Assembly: GCA_946480015.1 (NCBI GenBank)
Contig: CAMLIL010000045.1
Coordinates: 1-43,461, forward strand
Direction: 5' to 3'
From: an uncultured Oxalobacteraceae bacterium
GTDB taxonomy: Bacteria; Pseudomonadota; Gammaproteobacteria; Burkholderiales; Burkholderiaceae
Length of the DNA stretch: 43,461 bases
Of the stretch, positions 24,891 to 35,401 are shown one piece after another. Position 1 is the first letter of the stretch; every line of letters starts with the position of its first letter. A program made the position numbers and the translations under genes. Below the pieces are notes generated by a model. The model had not been told where the DNA came from and searched no databases. It worked only from the letters and a program-made list of their open reading frames with translations.

Positions 24891-25823
24891 ATGAGAATGA
24901 AACGAACTAGTTATATCTCCCTGCTGGCCATCAGTCTCGCACTGCTCGGCGGCTGCACCACCACCACCCAGGCGCCGGTTGTCGACCGCACCCCGGTTCC
25001 CGGTCCCCGTCCGGCCCCGGCACCGGAAGAGCCGAAGGACGAGCGCGGCATGTATATCGTCAAGCGCGGCGATACCCTGATTCGCATCGCGCTCGATCAT
25101 GGCCTGAATTACCGCGACCTTGCGGCATGGAACAACATCAGCAATCCCGATGACATCAAGCTCGGCCAGCTGCTGCGCGTCACCGCGCCGGAAGGCGTGG
25201 TCACGTCCCCGGTGAGCATCCCCGTGCCGGAAGTGCGCAGCGTCCCGGCGCCGAAGAAATCCACGCCGCGTGGCGACAAGCGCCCGTACAGCGATGTGGC
25301 CATGGCCGAGATGCAAAAAAGCGAGCGCGGCGACAATGGCAAGCCCGACTCGAAACCGGAGCGCACGGCCGATGCCGCACCGGCGCCGGCAGCCACGCCC
25401 GCCGCGGCGGCGCCGGCCATCGTGCCCGGCGCCACCGTCACCGCCACCGACGATGAGAAGCTCAGCTGGATGTGGCCGTCCGACGGCAAGATCATCGCCA
25501 CCTTCGACGAAGGAAAGAACAAGGGCATCGACATCGCTGGCCGGGCCGGCCAGCCGGTCATGGCCAGCGCCGCCGGAAAAGTCATGTATGCAGGCAGTGG
25601 CATCCGCGGTTATGGTAATCTGGTGATTGTGAAGCACAGCAACAGCTTGCTGTCCGCCTACGCCCACAACCGCAGCATCGTGGTCAAGGAAGGGCAGACC
25701 GTCACCAAGGGGCAGGTGGTTGCCGAGATGGGCGATTCGGACGCCGACTCGGTCAAGCTGCACTTCGAAATCCGCCAGCAGGGCAAGCCGGTCGATCCAT
25801 CGCGATTCCTGCCGACCCGGTAA
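24891..25823 (+). CDS. nlpD: NlpD-type lipoprotein, LysM plus degenerate M23 domain
   Basis: 310 residues. The signal peptide ends in lipobox LLGGC (C22 lipidated). A LysM peptidoglycan-binding domain spans about 53-97 (MYIVKRGDTLIRIALDHGLN, IKLGQLLRV). A Pro/Ala-rich linker follows, then an M23/LytM domain from about 205. The zinc ligands are not intact: NKGIDIAG has no His before the Asp, and SVKLHFEIRQ keeps one of the two final histidines. This is typical of NlpD, which is not an enzyme but activates the amidase AmiC for septal splitting. The gene sits between pcm and rpoS; in E. coli the main rpoS promoter lies inside nlpD, which may hold here too. Confidence 0.93.
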   Translation: MRMKRTSYISLLAISLALLGGCTTTTQAPVVDRTPVPGPRPAPAPEEPKDERGMYIVKRGDTLIRIALDHGLNYRDLAAWNNISNPDDIKLGQLLRVTAPEGVVTSPVSIPVPEVRSVPAPKKSTPRGDKRPYSDVAMAEMQKSERGDNGKPDSKPERTADAAPAPAATPAAAAPAIVPGATVTATDDEKLSWMWPSDGKIIATFDEGKNKGIDIAGRAGQPVMASAAGKVMYAGSGIRGYGNLVIVKHSNSLLSAYAHNRSIVVKEGQTVTKGQVVAEMGDSDADSVKLHFEIRQQGKPVDPSRFLPTR

Positions 25824-25850
25824 GCCAAGCTGGCCTTAGGGGCGCTGCCA

Positions 25851-26858
25851 ATGACACAGCCAACGCACTCGATCGACGACGACACAGCGGAAGAATTTCC
25901 GTCCGACGATGATTTGCCGCTCGTCGAGGGCGACATCGACGGCGACGAGCCGGCCGAAGCCGCGCGCGTCGAGCCGGCCCTGGAAAGTGTCGACGAGCTT
26001 AAAAAGGTGCTGGCGGCCGAACTGTCCACCGACACCACCCAGCATTACCTGAACCAGATCGGCACCCGGCCGCTGCTCACCGCCCAGCAGGAAGTGCACT
26101 TCGCCACCCTGGCCAAGGCTGGCGATTTCCCGGCCCGCCAGACCATGATCGAACACAATCTGCGTCTGGTGGTGTCGATCGCCAAGCACTACATCAATCG
26201 CGGCGTGGTGCTGCTCGACATGATCGAGGAAGGCAATATCGGCCTGATGCGCGCCATCGACAAGTTCGAGCCGGAGCGCGGCTTCCGCTTTTCCACCTAC
26301 GCCACCTGGTGGATCCGCCAGAGCATCGAGCGCTCCATCATGAACCAGGCGCGCACCGTGCGCCTGCCGGTCCACATGGTGCGCGAACTGAACCAGATCC
26401 TGCGCGCCAAATATCACCTCGAAGCGCGCCACCACAATGGCAAGGATGCCGCCGCCGAGGATATCGCCCACCTGGTCGGCCGGCCGGTCGAGGAAGTGCA
26501 GGACATCCTGGCCCTGTCCGAACACGCCACCTCGCTCGACGCCCCGCTCGACAACGATCCCCAGTCCAGCCTGATGGACATGCTGCCCGGCGACGCCGAC
26601 GACAGCCCGGATGCCCGGGCCGAGCAGCACGAGATGACGGTGCTGGTGCGCGACTGGCTGGCCAAGCTGCCCGACAAGCAGCGCGTGGTGGTGATGCGCC
26701 GGTTTGGCCTGGACAACGACGATCCGGCCACGCTGGAAACCCTGGCCGAGGAAATGGGCGTCACCCGCGAGCGCGTGCGCCAGATCCAGCAGGAGGCGCT
26801 CGTCAAGCTCAAGCGGGCCATGGCCGCCCGTGGCGTGGGGCGCGATTCCTTGTTATGA
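25851..26858 (+). CDS. rpoS: RNA polymerase sigma factor RpoS
   Basis: 335 residues, close to the usual 330. The acidic N-terminus (DDDTAEEFPSDDDLPLVEGD) is followed by region 1.2 (TQHYLNQIGTRPLLTAQQEV) and the region 2 core (NLRLVVSIAKHYINRGVVLL, DMIEEGNIGLMRAIDKFEP, FSTYATWWIRQSIERSIMNQ). Region 3 has VRLPVHMVRELNQILRAKY. Region 4 has RRFGLDNDDPATLETLAEEM and VTRERVRQIQQEALVKLKRA. It directs stationary-phase and general-stress transcription. Location after nlpD and the shorter length than RpoD confirm the identity. Translation start ATG 25851 follows the nlpD stop by 27 nt. Confidence 0.96.
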   Translation: MTQPTHSIDDDTAEEFPSDDDLPLVEGDIDGDEPAEAARVEPALESVDELKKVLAAELSTDTTQHYLNQIGTRPLLTAQQEVHFATLAKAGDFPARQTMIEHNLRLVVSIAKHYINRGVVLLDMIEEGNIGLMRAIDKFEPERGFRFSTYATWWIRQSIERSIMNQARTVRLPVHMVRELNQILRAKYHLEARHHNGKDAAAEDIAHLVGRPVEEVQDILALSEHATSLDAPLDNDPQSSLMDMLPGDADDSPDARAEQHEMTVLVRDWLAKLPDKQRVVVMRRFGLDNDDPATLETLAEEMGVTRERVRQIQQEALVKLKRAMAARGVGRDSLL

Positions 26859-26955
26859 TGCGCGCGGACCAAGCGCCGCGCATGCCGTTTCGCGTCACTC
26901 CCGCACCTTCCCCGATCATTATTTATTTGCCACGCCAATGTGCGTGTTTTTCGCC

Positions 26956-28299
26956 ATGCACGACACCATTATCGACATTAAATCCCTCGACATGGACGCC
27001 CGCGGCGTCGGCCATCTCGCCAACGAAGACGGCTCTCCCGGCAAGGTGATCTTTGTCGAAGGCGCGCTGCCGGGCGAGCAGGTCAGCTTCGTCACCTTCA
27101 AGAAAAAGAAAAACTGGGAAGCGGCCCGCATGAGTGCGCTGCACCGCGAATCGTCCCTGCGCGTGACGCCCAAGTGCCAGCATTTCGACTACTGCGGCGG
27201 CTGCTCCATGCAGCACCTGGAGCCGAGCGCCCAGGTCGCCATCAAGCAGCGCGCGCTGGAAGACAACCTGTGGCACATCGGCAAGGTCAAGCCGGACACG
27301 GTGATGCGCCCGATGTACGGTCCGACCTGGGGCTACCGCTACCGCGCACGCCTGTCGGTGCGCCACGTCGTCAAGAAGAATACCGTGCTGGTCGGCTTCC
27401 ACGAAAAGCGCTCGGCGTTTGTCGCCGACATCACCGACTGCAAGATCCTGCCGCCGCACGTGGCCGCCATGCTGGTCCCGCTGCGTGGCCTGATCGGCGC
27501 ACTGTCGATTTTCGACCAGGTGCCGCAGATCGAAGTGGCGATTGGCGAGGAAGTCACGGCGCTGGTGCTGCGCATCATGGCCCCGCTGACCGGCCCGGAT
27601 GAAACCTTGCTCAAGGCCTTCGCCGACCAATGGAATATCCAGTGGTGGCTGCAAACCAAGGGGCCGGAAACGGCCGCGCCGTATTATCCGCTGGACAAGC
27701 AATTGTTTTACACCTTGCCGGAATTCGGCATCCGCATGCCGTTCAAGCCGGTCGATTTCACCCAGGTGAACCACCACATCAACCGGGTGCTGGTGGCCAA
27801 GGCGCTGGGTTTGCTGGAAGTGCAAAAGGATGACCGCGTGGCCGACCTGTTCTGCGGCCTGGGCAATTTCACCTTGCCGCTGGCCACGCAGGGCAGGGAA
27901 GTGGTCGGGATCGAAGGCTTGACCAGCCTGACCGAGCGCGCCCTGGCCAATGCCAGGGCCAACGGCCTGTCGCACAAGACCAGCTTTTCGACCCGCAACC
28001 TGTTCGAAGTGAGCACCGAGCACTTGATCGAACTGGGCAAATTCGAGCGCATGCTGGTCGATCCGCCGCGCGACGGCGCCATGGCGCTGTCGCAGGCGCT
28101 GGCCGGGCTGCGCGCGGTGCGTCCGGATCTGCTGCCCAAGCGCATTGTCTATGTGTCCTGCAGCCCGTCGACCCTGGCGCGCGACGCCGGCATCCTGGTC
28201 AATGAAGCCGGCTATGTGCTCAGCAAGGCTGGCGTGGTGAACATGTTCCCGCACACGTCGCACGTGGAGTCGATGGCGGTGTTCGACTTGCCGGCGTAA
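26956..28299 (+). CDS. rlmD: 23S rRNA (uracil-1939-C5)-methyltransferase RlmD
   Basis: 447 residues from ATG 26956 (MHDTIIDIKSLDMDARGVGH); ATG 26938 would add six residues. Residues 1-60 are a TRAM RNA-binding domain. Cysteines C74, C80, C83 and C162 (CQHFDYCGGC and DCKILPP) match the 4Fe-4S cluster of RlmD. The Rossmann SAM motif is ADLFCGLGNFTLPLA, the FER/DPPR motif is LVDPPRDGA, and the catalytic cysteine is C402 in YVSCSPSTLARD. The sequence reads SCSPS where many relatives have SCNPA. The frame is open far upstream into rpoS, but that part is frame-shadow sequence. A hairpin follows. Confidence 0.94.
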   Translation: MHDTIIDIKSLDMDARGVGHLANEDGSPGKVIFVEGALPGEQVSFVTFKKKKNWEAARMSALHRESSLRVTPKCQHFDYCGGCSMQHLEPSAQVAIKQRALEDNLWHIGKVKPDTVMRPMYGPTWGYRYRARLSVRHVVKKNTVLVGFHEKRSAFVADITDCKILPPHVAAMLVPLRGLIGALSIFDQVPQIEVAIGEEVTALVLRIMAPLTGPDETLLKAFADQWNIQWWLQTKGPETAAPYYPLDKQLFYTLPEFGIRMPFKPVDFTQVNHHINRVLVAKALGLLEVQKDDRVADLFCGLGNFTLPLATQGREVVGIEGLTSLTERALANARANGLSHKTSFSTRNLFEVSTEHLIELGKFERMLVDPPRDGAMALSQALAGLRAVRPDLLPKRIVYVSCSPSTLARDAGILVNEAGYVLSKAGVVNMFPHTSHVESMAVFDLPA

Positions 28300-28305
28300 C
28301 AGGCA

Positions 28306-28331
28306 TAAAAAAGCCGACCCGCAGGTCGGCT
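28306..28331 (-). terminator. Intrinsic terminator, convergent genes
   Basis: AGCCGACC (28312-28319) pairs with GGTCGGCT (28324-28331) around CGCA. The A run 28307-28311 gives a T tract on the reverse strand, so it ends the Bax-inhibitor-like gene. On the forward strand the short TGGTTT after the stem may also stop rlmD transcription. Confidence 0.8.
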
Positions 28332-28352
28332 GGTTTATCAGCGCAGCAACGA

Positions 28353-29036
28353 TCAGTCGCGGCTGCCGCCCAGGCCCAGCAGGGCCAGCAGGTTGCTGAA
28401 GATATTGTACAGGTCCAGGTAAATGGCCAGGGTCGCGCTGACATAGTTGGTCTCGCCGCCATTGATGATGCGTTGCACATCGAACAGCAGGAAGCCCGAA
28501 AAGATCACCACGGCCACCACCGACAGCACCACCATCAGCGCCGGCATCTGGAACGCGATGGCGGCCACCGACGCGAGGATCAGCACGATCACGCCGGCAA
28601 ACAGCCACTGGCCCAGGAAGGAGAAATCGCGTTTGGACGTCGTGGCGATCGACGCCATCACGGCCATGATGGTGGCGGTGCCGCCGAACGCGCCCATGAT
28701 CAGGGTGCCGCCGTTGCTGTAGCCCAGGGTGCGCGTCAGCAGCGGGGTCAGCATCAGGCCCATGAAGAAGGTGAAGCCCAGCAGCAAGCCGACGCCGAGG
28801 CCGCTGTCCTTGTTCTTTTCAATCGCCCAGATGAAGCCGAACGCCACCGCCATGAACAGCAGGAAGCCGGTCAGGCCGCGCAAGGCCGGGAAGTGGAACT
28901 GCACGCCGATCACGGCGCCCAGCACGGTGGGAATCAGCGACAGCGCAAGCAGCCAGTACGTATTGCGCAGAACGCGGTGACGTACGGCCTGACTCGAACT
29001 GGTCAGATCGACATTTTTCTGCAAACTAATAGACAT
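28353..29036 (-). CDS. Bax inhibitor-1/YccA family membrane protein
   Basis: 227 residues from the ATG at 29036, giving MSISLQKNVDLTSSSQAVRH; the ORF continues upstream but only this start has a good ribosome site (GGAGGC, 29040-29045 read in reverse). Seven hydrophobic segments follow, for example YWLLALSLIPTVLGAVIGV, GLTGFLLFMAVAFGFIWAI and VGLLLGFTFFMGLMLTPLL. The C-terminal block ASVAAIAFQMPALMVVLSVV then LLFDVQRIINGGETNYVSAT contains the paired acidic positions conserved in the TMBIM/Bax inhibitor-1 family. E. coli YccA interacts with FtsH/HflKC; the hflK and hflC genes lie further along this window. It is convergent with rlmD and divergent from ndk. Confidence 0.92.
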   Translation of the reverse strand: MSISLQKNVDLTSSSQAVRHRVLRNTYWLLALSLIPTVLGAVIGVQFHFPALRGLTGFLLFMAVAFGFIWAIEKNKDSGLGVGLLLGFTFFMGLMLTPLLTRTLGYSNGGTLIMGAFGGTATIMAVMASIATTSKRDFSFLGQWLFAGVIVLILASVAAIAFQMPALMVVLSVVAVVIFSGFLLFDVQRIINGGETNYVSATLAIYLDLYNIFSNLLALLGLGGSRD

Positions 29037-29272
29037 GGTGCCTCCGATAGGGTCTATGGTGAAAACGTCAAAAGCATAGCACGGTGCGCAAAAAGCGCGC
29101 AAAATCACGCTGCGGCACTTGGCACGCCGGCCCGGCTTTGGCTGGCGCCACTCTACCACTTGCTGTCCAGCCTCGGCAATATCCATCAGGTGGGGCTGAC
29201 TATGGTAAAATTAAAGGTTGATTGAAGTCTTACTCTCGACATAAACCTTTCTTTTTATTGGAGTTTTTACAA

Positions 29273-29698
29273 ATGGCAATCGAACGCACCCTGTCGATCA
29301 TCAAACCAGACGCAGTTGCAAAAAACGTGATCGGCCAAATCTACAGCCGCTTCGAAGGCGCTGGCCTGAAAATCGTTGCCGCCCGTCTGACCCAGCTGTC
29401 GCGCGCTGAAGCCGAAGGCTTCTACGCTGTGCACGCTGCGCGTCCTTTCTTCAAGGACCTGGTCGACTTCATGATCTCCGGCCCGGTGATGGTGCAAGTG
29501 CTCGAAGGCGAAGGCGCGATTGCCAAGAACCGTGACCTGATGGGCGCAACCGATCCGAAGAAGGCAGAAAAAGGCACCATCCGCGCCGATTTCGCCGATT
29601 CCATCGATGCCAACGCCGTGCACGGCTCCGACGCCGCTGAAACCGCCGCAAACGAAATCGCTTACTTCTTCCCAGCGCTGAACGTTTACAGCCGTTAA
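29273..29698 (+). CDS. ndk: Nucleoside diphosphate kinase
   Basis: 141 residues. It transfers the gamma-phosphate between nucleoside triphosphates and diphosphates through phospho-His H117 in [23 protein letters not shown] (5-19) and [11 protein letters not shown] (50-60) are the other family signatures. The start is ATG 29273 with TGGAG at 29259-29263. The frame extends 17 codons upstream without family sequence. It heads the conserved ndk-rlmN-pilW-rodZ-ispG-hisS run. Confidence 0.97.
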   Translation: MAIERTLSIIKPDAVAKNVIGQIYSRFEGAGLKIVAARLTQLSRAEAEGFYAVHAARPFFKDLVDFMISGPVMVQVLEGEGAIAKNRDLMGATDPKKAEKGTIRADFADSIDANAVHGSDAAETAANEIAYFFPALNVYSR

Positions 29699-29715
29699 TT
29701 CGTCATCGAGCAATG

Positions 29716-29742
29716 CGACCAGCCTGCCGGGCGGGCTGGTCG
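29716..29742 (+). terminator. Hairpin between ndk and rlmN
   Basis: CGACCAGCC (29716-29724) pairs with GGCTGGTCG (29734-29742). No T run follows, so it is more likely a stabilising stem or leaky terminator within the operon. Confidence 0.45.
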
Positions 29743-29773
29743 AAACACCCCGTAGAATACTTAAAGACTTGAC

Positions 29774-30942
<1,169 letters not shown>

Positions 30943-30946
<4 letters not shown>

Positions 30947-31761
30947 ACGCCGCCGCACGGCGTTTGATGGTGCTGTGCCTGTCCGCGGCGCTGGCCGCCT
31001 GCGCCGGCAGCGGCGCCGGCAACAGTGGCGGCCTGCAGGGCAGCACCCAGGAGCTCAAGACCGCCTCCGACCAGACCTCCAACGAACGGCGCGCGGCCAT
31101 CCGCCTGCAGCTGGCGGTCGGCTATTACCAGCAAGGCAGCTACGACGTCGCGCTGGACGAAATCAAGCATGCCATCGCCGCCGCTCCCGACTCGGCCGAT
31201 GCCTACGGCGTGCGCGCCCTGATCTACACCGCCATGAACGAGATGGCGCTGGCCGACGAGAATTACCAGCGGGCCTTGCGCCTGGCCCCGCGCAACCCGG
31301 ATTTGAGCAACAACTACGGCGCCTTCCTGTGCCAGGTGGGCCGCTACCAGCTCGGCCTGGAACAGTTCGAGCTGGCGCTCAAGAACCCGAACTACCAGTC
31401 GCCGGTCAAAGCATTGGTGAACGCGGGTGCCTGCAGCATCAAAATGAAGAACCTTGACGCAGCCGAACGTTACCTGATGGACGCGCTGCGTTACGACCCG
31501 GATCTTGCCGCGACCCATGCCAATCTGGCCCGGGTCTATTACGAGCGGCGCGACTATAATCGCGCCGGATTTTTTATCCACCGCCTGACCACGCTGGCCA
31601 AGCCGGAAACCTTGTCGGCCGACGTGTTGTGGCTGGCCGCGCGCATCGAGCGCAAGCTGGGCGACAAGGGCCTGGAAGCGGCCATGCTGACCCAGCTGCG
31701 CCGCCATCACGCGGCCTCGCCCGAGTTTGCAGCCTTCCAGCGCGGTGCATTTGATGAGTGA
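30943..31761 (+). CDS. pilW: Type IV pilus biogenesis/stability lipoprotein PilW (PilF)
   Basis: 272 residues from TTG 30943, overlapping the rlmN stop by 4 nt. This is the only start that keeps the full signal peptide [20 protein letters not shown] with lipidated C20. The rest is about six TPRs: [99 protein letters not shown]. The protein is the outer-membrane pilotin needed for PilQ secretin assembly. Its place between rlmN and rodZ is conserved in beta- and gamma-proteobacteria. Confidence 0.93.
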
Positions 31762-31774
31762 GACAGGAACGACA

Positions 31775-32728
31775 ATGACAGAGTGGGCAGAACAGCCAGC
31801 CAGCGGCGACAACCAGGGCGTGCCGGGCAAGACCCTGGCTGCGCAGCGCGAAGCACTGGGCTGGAGCGTCGAACAGGTCGCCGACCAGCTCAAGCTGGCG
31901 GTGCGCCAGGTGGTCGCGCTTGAAGCGGGCGATTACGCCAACTTGCCCGGCCCGGCCGTGGTGCGCGGCTTCGTGCGCGCCTACGCCAAAATCATGAAAC
32001 TCGATCCGGCCCCGCTGGTGGCGATGATCGCGCTCGATACCGCGCCAGCGCCGGACACCACCCCGACCACGGTGCGGCGCGACAAGCCGACCTCGTTCTC
32101 GGAAGTGCGTTTTCCCACCAACGGCAAGCGCTCGCGCCCGCCGTACGGCCTGATCGCCGGTGTGGTGGTCGTGATTGGCGCCGGCATCGCCGTGTGGCAG
32201 CTCGGCCTGGTGTCGGCCTTCCTGCCGGCTGCCGGCACCAGCGCCGCCAGCGCGCCGGTGGCCAGCGCGCCGTCCAATCCGGCCGCCAGCGTCACGGTGC
32301 TGCCGTCGCCCGTGACCGGCGCCGTGAGCACGCCGATCGAAACCACCACCGTCAAGCCCGGTGAAGAGAATAAACCGCTGCAAAGCCCCTCGGTACCCCT
32401 GATTTCGGTGCCGCCGCCGGCGGCCACGGCGCCCGCTGCCGCGCCTGCCGCGGCCACCCCGGCCGCCGCCACCCCGGCCGCGCCGGCTTCCGGCAACAGC
32501 CTGGTGCTGACCGTGCGTGAAGATTCGTGGGTGGAAGTCAAGCGCGCCAAAGGCCGGCCGCTGCTGTCCAAGCTGCTCAAGGCCGGCAGCACGGAAACGG
32601 TCGAAATCAAGGAACCGGTGACGCTGGTGGTGGGCAAGCCGTCCGGCGTCGACGCCAGCCTGCGCGGCGCCGCGCTGCCGCTGCCGCCCGTGGCCGGCGG
32701 CACCGTGGCACGCGTGGCGGTTCAGTAA
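31775..32728 (+). CDS. rodZ: Cytoskeletal protein RodZ
   Basis: 317 residues from ATG 31775, chosen because AGGAA (31764-31768) is well spaced. ATG 31754, which overlaps the pilW stop, would add seven residues. An N-terminal helix-turn-helix of the Xre type (KTLAAQREALGWSVEQVADQ, VVALEAGDYANLPGP) binds MreB. A basic stretch (NGKRSRPPYG) precedes one membrane helix near 125-150. A long Ala/Pro/Thr-rich periplasmic linker leads to the C-terminal DUF4115 beta domain (LVLTVREDSWVEVKRAKGRP). It couples the cytosolic MreB scaffold to cell-wall elongation and sets rod shape. Confidence 0.93.
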   Translation: MTEWAEQPASGDNQGVPGKTLAAQREALGWSVEQVADQLKLAVRQVVALEAGDYANLPGPAVVRGFVRAYAKIMKLDPAPLVAMIALDTAPAPDTTPTTVRRDKPTSFSEVRFPTNGKRSRPPYGLIAGVVVVIGAGIAVWQLGLVSAFLPAAGTSAASAPVASAPSNPAASVTVLPSPVTGAVSTPIETTTVKPGEENKPLQSPSVPLISVPPPAATAPAAAPAAATPAAATPAAPASGNSLVLTVREDSWVEVKRAKGRPLLSKLLKAGSTETVEIKEPVTLVVGKPSGVDASLRGAALPLPPVAGGTVARVAVQ

Positions 32729-32749
32729 CACATCCTTCGAGTTCACAAC

Positions 32750-34021
32750 ATGACTTTTTCGAATACTGCCATTCCGTCCGGTCCGCTCGCGCGCCGCGTC
32801 AGCCGCCGCGTGCTGGTGGCCCATGGCGAGCGCAAGATTTGGGTCGGCGGCGATGCACCGGTGGTGGTGCAGTCGATGACCAATACCGATACCGCCGACG
32901 TGATCGGCACCGCGATCCAGGTCAAGGAACTGGCGCGCGCCGGCTCGGAAATGGTGCGCATCACGGTCAACAATCCGGAGGCGGCGGCCGCCGTGCCGCT
33001 GATCCGCGAGCAGCTCGACAAGATGGATATCGACGTGCCGCTGGTGGGCGACTTCCATTACAACGGCCACACCCTGCTGCGCGACTTTCCCGAGTGCGCC
33101 CGCGCGCTGTCGAAATACCGCATCAATCCGGGCAATGTGGGGCAGGGCGCCAAGCGCGACACCCAGTTTGCCCAGATGATCGAAGCGGCCATCGCCTACG
33201 ACAAGCCGGTGCGCATCGGCGTCAACTGGGGCAGCCTGGACCAGTCGCTGCTGGCCCGCATCATGGATGAGAACGCCGCCCGTGCCGAGCCCTGGAGCGC
33301 CCAGGCCGTCATGTACGAAGCGCTGGTGACCTCGGCCATTGAAAACGCCGTGCGCGCCGAGGAAATCGGACTGGCCCGCGACAAGATCATCCTGTCGTGC
33401 AAAGTCTCCGGCGTGCAGGACCTGATCGCCGTCTACCGCGCACTGGCGCGCCGCTGCGACTATCCGCTGCACCTGGGCCTGACCGAAGCGGGCATGGGCA
33501 GCAAGGGCATCGTCGCCTCGACCGCCGCGCTGTCGGTGCTGCTGCAGGAAGGCATCGGCGACACCATCCGCATTTCGCTGACCCCCGAACCGGGCGGCGA
33601 CCGCAGCAAGGAAGTGATCGTCGCGCAAGAAATCCTGCAAACCATGGGCCTGCGCAAATTCGCGCCCATGGTGATCGCCTGCCCGGGCTGCGGACGCACC
33701 ACCTCGACCACGTTCCAGGAACTGGCCGACAATATCCAGACCTATCTGCGCGAGCAGATGCCGGAATGGAAGAAAGCCTATCCCGGCGTGGAAGCCATGA
33801 ACGTGGCCGTGATGGGATGCATCGTCAACGGCCCCGGCGAATCCAAGCACGCCAATATCGGCATCAGCCTGCCCGGCACCGGTGAATCGCCGGCCGCGCC
33901 GGTGTTTGTCGACGGCCAGAAAACCGTCACCCTGCGCGGCGAACGCATCGTCGAAGAATTCCAGGCCATCGTCCTCAACTACGTCCAGACGCATTACGGC
34001 AAGCACACTGCCGTCGCTTAA
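32750..34021 (+). CDS. ispG: 4-hydroxy-3-methylbut-2-enyl diphosphate synthase IspG
   Basis: 423 residues. IspG converts methylerythritol cyclodiphosphate to HMBPP in the MEP isoprenoid pathway, using a 4Fe-4S cluster. The ligands are C311 and C314 in CPGCGRTTS and C357 in [10 protein letters not shown]. The TIM-barrel half shows [29 protein letters not shown] and [14 protein letters not shown]. As in many beta-proteobacteria, the protein is longer than the E. coli form (372), mainly by an insertion in the middle. It starts 21 nt after rodZ and ends 7 nt before hisS. Confidence 0.96.
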   Translation: MTFSNTAIPSGPLARRVSRRVLVAHGERKIWVGGDAPVVVQSMTNTDTADVIGTAIQVKELARAGSEMVRITVNNPEAAAAVPLIREQLDKMDIDVPLVGDFHYNGHTLLRDFPECARALSKYRINPGNVGQGAKRDTQFAQMIEAAIAYDKPVRIGVNWGSLDQSLLARIMDENAARAEPWSAQAVMYEALVTSAIENAVRAEEIGLARDKIILSCKVSGVQDLIAVYRALARRCDYPLHLGLTEAGMGSKGIVASTAALSVLLQEGIGDTIRISLTPEPGGDRSKEVIVAQEILQTMGLRKFAPMVIACPGCGRTTSTTFQELADNIQTYLREQMPEWKKAYPGVEAMNVAVMGCIVNGPGESKHANIGISLPGTGESPAAPVFVDGQKTVTLRGERIVEEFQAIVLNYVQTHYGKHTAVA

Positions 34022-34028
34022 ATAGAAA

Positions 34029-35372
34029 ATGTCCGAATCCAAAAAAGCTGAAAAGATCGTTGCCGTCAAAGGCATGAACGACATCCTGCCGGCCGATGCG
34101 CCGCTGTGGGAATTGTTCGAAAACACCGTGCAGTCGGTGCTGCAAAGCTACGGCTTTCAAAAGATCGTCACCCCGATCGTGGAAGACACGGCCCTGTTCA
34201 AGCGCGCCATCGGCGCCGTCACCGACATCGTCGAGAAGGAGATGTATTCCTTCAAGGATTCGATGAACGGCGACGAACTGACCCTGCGTCCGGAAGGCAC
34301 GGCCGGGGTGGTGCGCGCCGTGATCGAACACAATCTGGTCTACGAAGGCCCCAAGCGCCTGTGGTACAAGGGGCCGATGTTCCGCCACGAGCGGCCGCAG
34401 CGCGGGCGCTACCGCCAGTTCTTCCAGATCGGCGCCGAAGCGGTGGGTTTCACCGGCCCGGACATCGACGGCGAACTGATCATGCTGTGCCGCCGCCTGT
34501 GGGATGACCTTGGCCTGGAAAACATCCGCCTGGAAATCAATTCCATCGGCGACGCCAGCGAGCGCGCCCGTCACCGCGCCGACCTGATCGCTTACTTCGA
34601 GGCCAACAGCGCGCTGCTCGACGCCGAAGCCCAGCGCCGCCTGCACAGCAATCCGCTGCGCATCCTGGACACCAAGAATCCGGCCATGCAGGACCTGGTC
34701 AACCAGGCGCCCAAGCTGCTCGACTACCTCGAAGGCGAATCGATCGCCCACTTCGAGGGCGTCAAGCGCATTCTCGACCACAACAATGTGCAGTACACCG
34801 TCAACCCGCGCCTGGTGCGCGGCCTGGACTACTACAACCGCACCGTGTTCGAGTGGGTCACCGACGAACTGGGCGCCCAGGGCACCGTGTGCGCGGGCGG
34901 CCGTTACGACCCGCTCATCGAATCGTTCGGCGGCAAGCCGACCCCGGCGGTGGGTTTCGCCATGGGCATCGAACGCCTGATCGAACTGATGAAGCTGGCC
35001 GGCGAACCGGCCGCGCCAAGCCAGTGCGACGTCTACATGGTGCACCAGGGCGAGCAAGCCCAGCTGCAAGCCTTCGTGCTGGCCGAACGAATCCGCGATG
35101 CCGGTCTCGATGTTGTGCTACATTGCGCCGCGGCCAGCGGTCCGGGCAGCTTCAAGAACCAGATGAAAAAGGCCGACGGCAGCGGCGCGGCCTTCGCCGT
35201 GATCGTGGGCGAGGATGAAGTGGCCAATCACACGGCCACCGTCAAGGCCTTGCGCGGCGCCGAGGGCGAAGCCCGGCAGGCCAGCGTGCCGTTCGACGAA
35301 GTGGTCGATTATGTGGTCGACCAGATCGTCGGCGACGACCATGACCATGACCACGTGCACTACCATCATTAA
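34029..35372 (+). CDS. hisS: Histidyl-tRNA synthetase with His-rich C-terminal tail
   Basis: 447 residues. Class II synthetase with motif 1 ([18 protein letters not shown]), [18 protein letters not shown], motif 2 ([19 protein letters not shown]), the histidine-A motifs [15 protein letters not shown] and [13 protein letters not shown], and motif 3 ([15 protein letters not shown]). The anticodon-binding domain runs from about 335. The last 12 residues, [12 protein letters not shown], are an unusual metal-binding-like tail with six His in the final ten residues. It follows ispG by 7 nt in the usual order and precedes yfgM. A separate HisZ paralogue for histidine synthesis starts at 42606. Confidence 0.97.
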   Translation: MSESKKAEKIVAVKGMNDILPADAPLWELFENTVQSVLQSYGFQKIVTPIVEDTALFKRAIGAVTDIVEKEMYSFKDSMNGDELTLRPEGTAGVVRAVIEHNLVYEGPKRLWYKGPMFRHERPQRGRYRQFFQIGAEAVGFTGPDIDGELIMLCRRLWDDLGLENIRLEINSIGDASERARHRADLIAYFEANSALLDAEAQRRLHSNPLRILDTKNPAMQDLVNQAPKLLDYLEGESIAHFEGVKRILDHNNVQYTVNPRLVRGLDYYNRTVFEWVTDELGAQGTVCAGGRYDPLIESFGGKPTPAVGFAMGIERLIELMKLAGEPAAPSQCDVYMVHQGEQAQLQAFVLAERIRDAGLDVVLHCAAASGPGSFKNQMKKADGSGAAFAVIVGEDEVANHTATVKALRGAEGEARQASVPFDEVVDYVVDQIVGDDHDHDHVHYHH

Positions 35373-35401
35373 TTTATAAACTATTTATAACGATACCTAT
35401 C

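Noticed and set aside
31574..34126. An 850-codon reverse frame across pilW, rodZ and ispG
   Set aside because: It crosses three well-supported genes and has Gly/Arg/His-rich nonsense composition.
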